Both the position numbers and the translations under genes were made by a program. The notes under the pieces were generated by a model. That model was not told the origin of the DNA. It searched no databases and saw only the letters and a program-made list of their open reading frames with translations. From positions 1 through 6,143 of the forward strand of contig CAVDLN010000101.1 in assembly GCA_963609805.1 (NCBI GenBank): a stretch of 6,143 bases of DNA. Direction: 5' to 3'. The stretch is from CAMEON01 sp963609805. GTDB lineage: Bacteria; Bacillota; Clostridia; Oscillospirales; CAG-272. This document shows, one piece after another, positions 5,024-6,143 of this stretch. Position 1 is the stretch's first letter, and each line of letters starts with the position of its first letter.

Positions 5024-5052
5024 ATTATAGTACATTCTCCCGATGATTGCAA
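5024..5052 (-). promoter_or_regulatory. Promoter of the trmL-mnmA-CHAP unit
   Basis: The minus strand has TTGCAA (5052-5047; 4 of 6 consensus bases), a 17-bp spacer and a perfect TATAAT (5029-5024). The start would be near 5017, giving a 5' leader of about 35 nt before the trmL ATG. There is no TG extended -10. It is weaker than the three ribosomal/tRNA promoters in this window, as expected for a tRNA-modification operon. Confidence 0.75.
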
Positions 5053-5103
5053 GTGTTAGCCGAAAATTTACAATTAAGTACATGTTCCTTTGCAATTTGG
5101 CGG

Positions 5104-5109
5104 TATAAT
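5104..5109 (+). promoter_or_regulatory. -10 element of the probable secA promoter
   Basis: A perfect TATAAT lies 74 bp before the secA start on the plus strand. No recognisable -35 occurs 16-18 bp upstream and there is no TGn extended -10; only a TTGCAA at 5090-5095 is present, too close (8 bp). The start would be near 5116, giving a leader of about 67 nt. Either the promoter is weak or activator-assisted, or the true start lies elsewhere in the 201-bp divergent region. Confidence 0.45.
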
Positions 5110-5182
5110 AGAGTGTATTTCCCTGCAGGAAGAAAAAAGTCGGCGTCAAACGGCCCGGCGGACAGAAAGGATTGCATGCCTA

Positions 5183-6143
5183 ATGAGTATCATCAGCAAG
5201 TTGTTCGGCACATACAGCGACCGTCAACTCAAAAAACTGGAAAAGATTGCGGACAGAATCGAGGCGCTGGCCTCCACATACAAGGAAATGGGGGACGAGG
5301 AACTGCGCGGCGTTACCGGAGCACTCCGGGACAGACTGGGGGCAGGGGAGACGCTGGATGATATCCTGCCGGATGCTTTTGCCGCCATCCGGGAGGCGGA
5401 CGACCGCGTGCTGGGAAAGCGTCCGTTCCATGTGCAGCTGCTCGGCGGTATTATCCTGCATCAGGGACGTATCGCGGAGATGAAGACCGGAGAAGGAAAA
5501 ACACTGGTGGCGACCATGCCCGCCTACCTGAATGCCCTGACCGGGAAGGGCGTGCATATCGTTACCGTCAACGATTACCTTGCAGCCCGTGATGCCGAGG
5601 AAATGGGCAAGGTGTATGAGTTCATGGGTCTGACCACGGGACTGGTCGTCCACGGTCAGACACAGGCGGACAAACACGCGGCTTACAACGCGGATATAAC
5701 CTACGGAACCAACAACGAGTTCGGGTTTGACTATCTGCGGGACAACATGGTCGTGTACAAGGAGCGCGTCGTGCAGCGCGGGCATGCTTTTGCCATCGTG
5801 GACGAGGTGGACTCCATCCTGATTGATGAGGCACGGACGCCGCTGATTATCTCCGGTGAAGGGGAAAAGCCAACGGATCTGTACGAACGGGCAGATCGGT
5901 TTGTTCGCACCCTGCGCAAGTATGTCGTTACCGAGCTGGATGCCAAAGAGGAACACGACGATATCGACGCGGACTATATCGTTGACGAGAAGGCCAACAC
6001 CGCCGTGCTCACCCCTCACGGTGTGATTAAGGCGGAAAATTTCTTTGCCCTGACACCCGGCACCTATACAAACGCCGAAAATGCCATGCTTGCGCACCAT
6101 ATCAATCAGGCCATCAAGGCGCACGGCTGCATGAAGCTGGATG
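5183..6143 (+). CDS. secA: Protein translocase ATPase SecA, N-terminal 320 residues (runs off the right edge)
   Basis: SecA is the cytoplasmic and peripheral-membrane motor that binds preproteins and drives them through SecYEG by ATP hydrolysis. The visible part is NBD1 with the start of the preprotein-crosslinking domain. It shows the SecA N-terminus (FGTYSDRQLKKL, 8-19), RPFHVQLLGG (80-89), Walker A MKTGEGKT (100-107), VTVNDYLAARDAEEMG (127-142), YGTNNEFGFDYLRDNMV (174-190) and Walker B DEVDSILIDEARTPLIISG (207-225). The frame is open to base 6143, where a full SecA of about 800-950 residues is cut. The ATG at 5183 has AAAGGA (5166-5171) 11 nt upstream. Another ATG at 5176 is nearer to that site but out of frame. 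The gene diverges from trmL; the CHAP protein in this window is a typical Sec substrate. Confidence 0.98.
   Translation, partial: MSIISKLFGTYSDRQLKKLEKIADRIEALASTYKEMGDEELRGVTGALRDRLGAGETLDDILPDAFAAIREADDRVLGKRPFHVQLLGGIILHQGRIAEMKTGEGKTLVATMPAYLNALTGKGVHIVTVNDYLAARDAEEMGKVYEFMGLTTGLVVHGQTQADKHAAYNADITYGTNNEFGFDYLRDNMVVYKERVVQRGHAFAIVDEVDSILIDEARTPLIISGEGEKPTDLYERADRFVRTLRKYVVTELDAKEEHDDIDADYIVDEKANTAVLTPHGVIKAENFFALTPGTYTNAENAMLAHHINQAIKAHGCMKLD

Noticed and set aside
5180..6124. 314-codon minus-strand open frame
   Set aside because: It is fully antisense to secA, whose motifs are unmistakable; no family features and no upstream signals.

Overview
The window looks like chromosomal core DNA of a Gram-positive, low-oxygen Firmicute, most likely a moderately GC-rich member of the Clostridia (Oscillospirales/Ruminococcaceae-like; this placement is inference). 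The evidence is: SigA-type TTGACA/TATAAT promoters, strong GGAGG ribosome binding sites, a Firmicutes-style L10 leader RNA, a clostridial-looking MnmA, and an exported CHAP/SH3 wall protein with a hydrophobic-plus-basic C-terminal tail. I see no phage, transposon, CRISPR array or defence system.

Layout from left to right. A tRNA-Val(TAC), cut by the left edge, lies on the minus strand at 1-55. Behind it are two tandem minus-strand promoters (93-121 and 188-216), both matching the consensus in -35, 17-bp spacer and extended -10. Next is the minus-strand ribosomal stalk operon: a terminator (about 326-357), rplL (435-815), a 111-bp intergenic stretch with two hairpins, rplJ (927-1457), a roughly 230-nt 5' leader holding an L10-leader autoregulatory RNA, and a third consensus promoter (1694-1722).

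Upstream of that is a second minus-strand transcription unit that starts at a promoter at 5024-5052. It runs trmL, then mnmA (4-nt GTGA overlap), then a secreted CHAP + SH3 + two-repeat cell-wall protein, and ends at a large hairpin terminator (1755-1826). TrmL and MnmA both modify the tRNA wobble nucleotide (position 34), so the first two genes make functional sense together. The wall enzyme is an unexpected third member.

Diverging from trmL on the plus strand is secA (5183 to the right edge). Only its first 320 codons are present; they include Walker A and Walker B.

The genes themselves are ordinary housekeeping families. The points of interest are regulatory and contextual: rplJL is detached from both rplKA and rpoBC; the L10 leader's conserved 3' hairpin lacks a U-tract and has a CCTCCC able to pair with the rplJ Shine-Dalgarno; three stable-RNA/ribosomal promoters are near-perfect; the tRNA precursor appears to start with a hairpin; and the wall protein carries a non-LPXTG 'GGC' tail. 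I found no convincing previously undescribed system.
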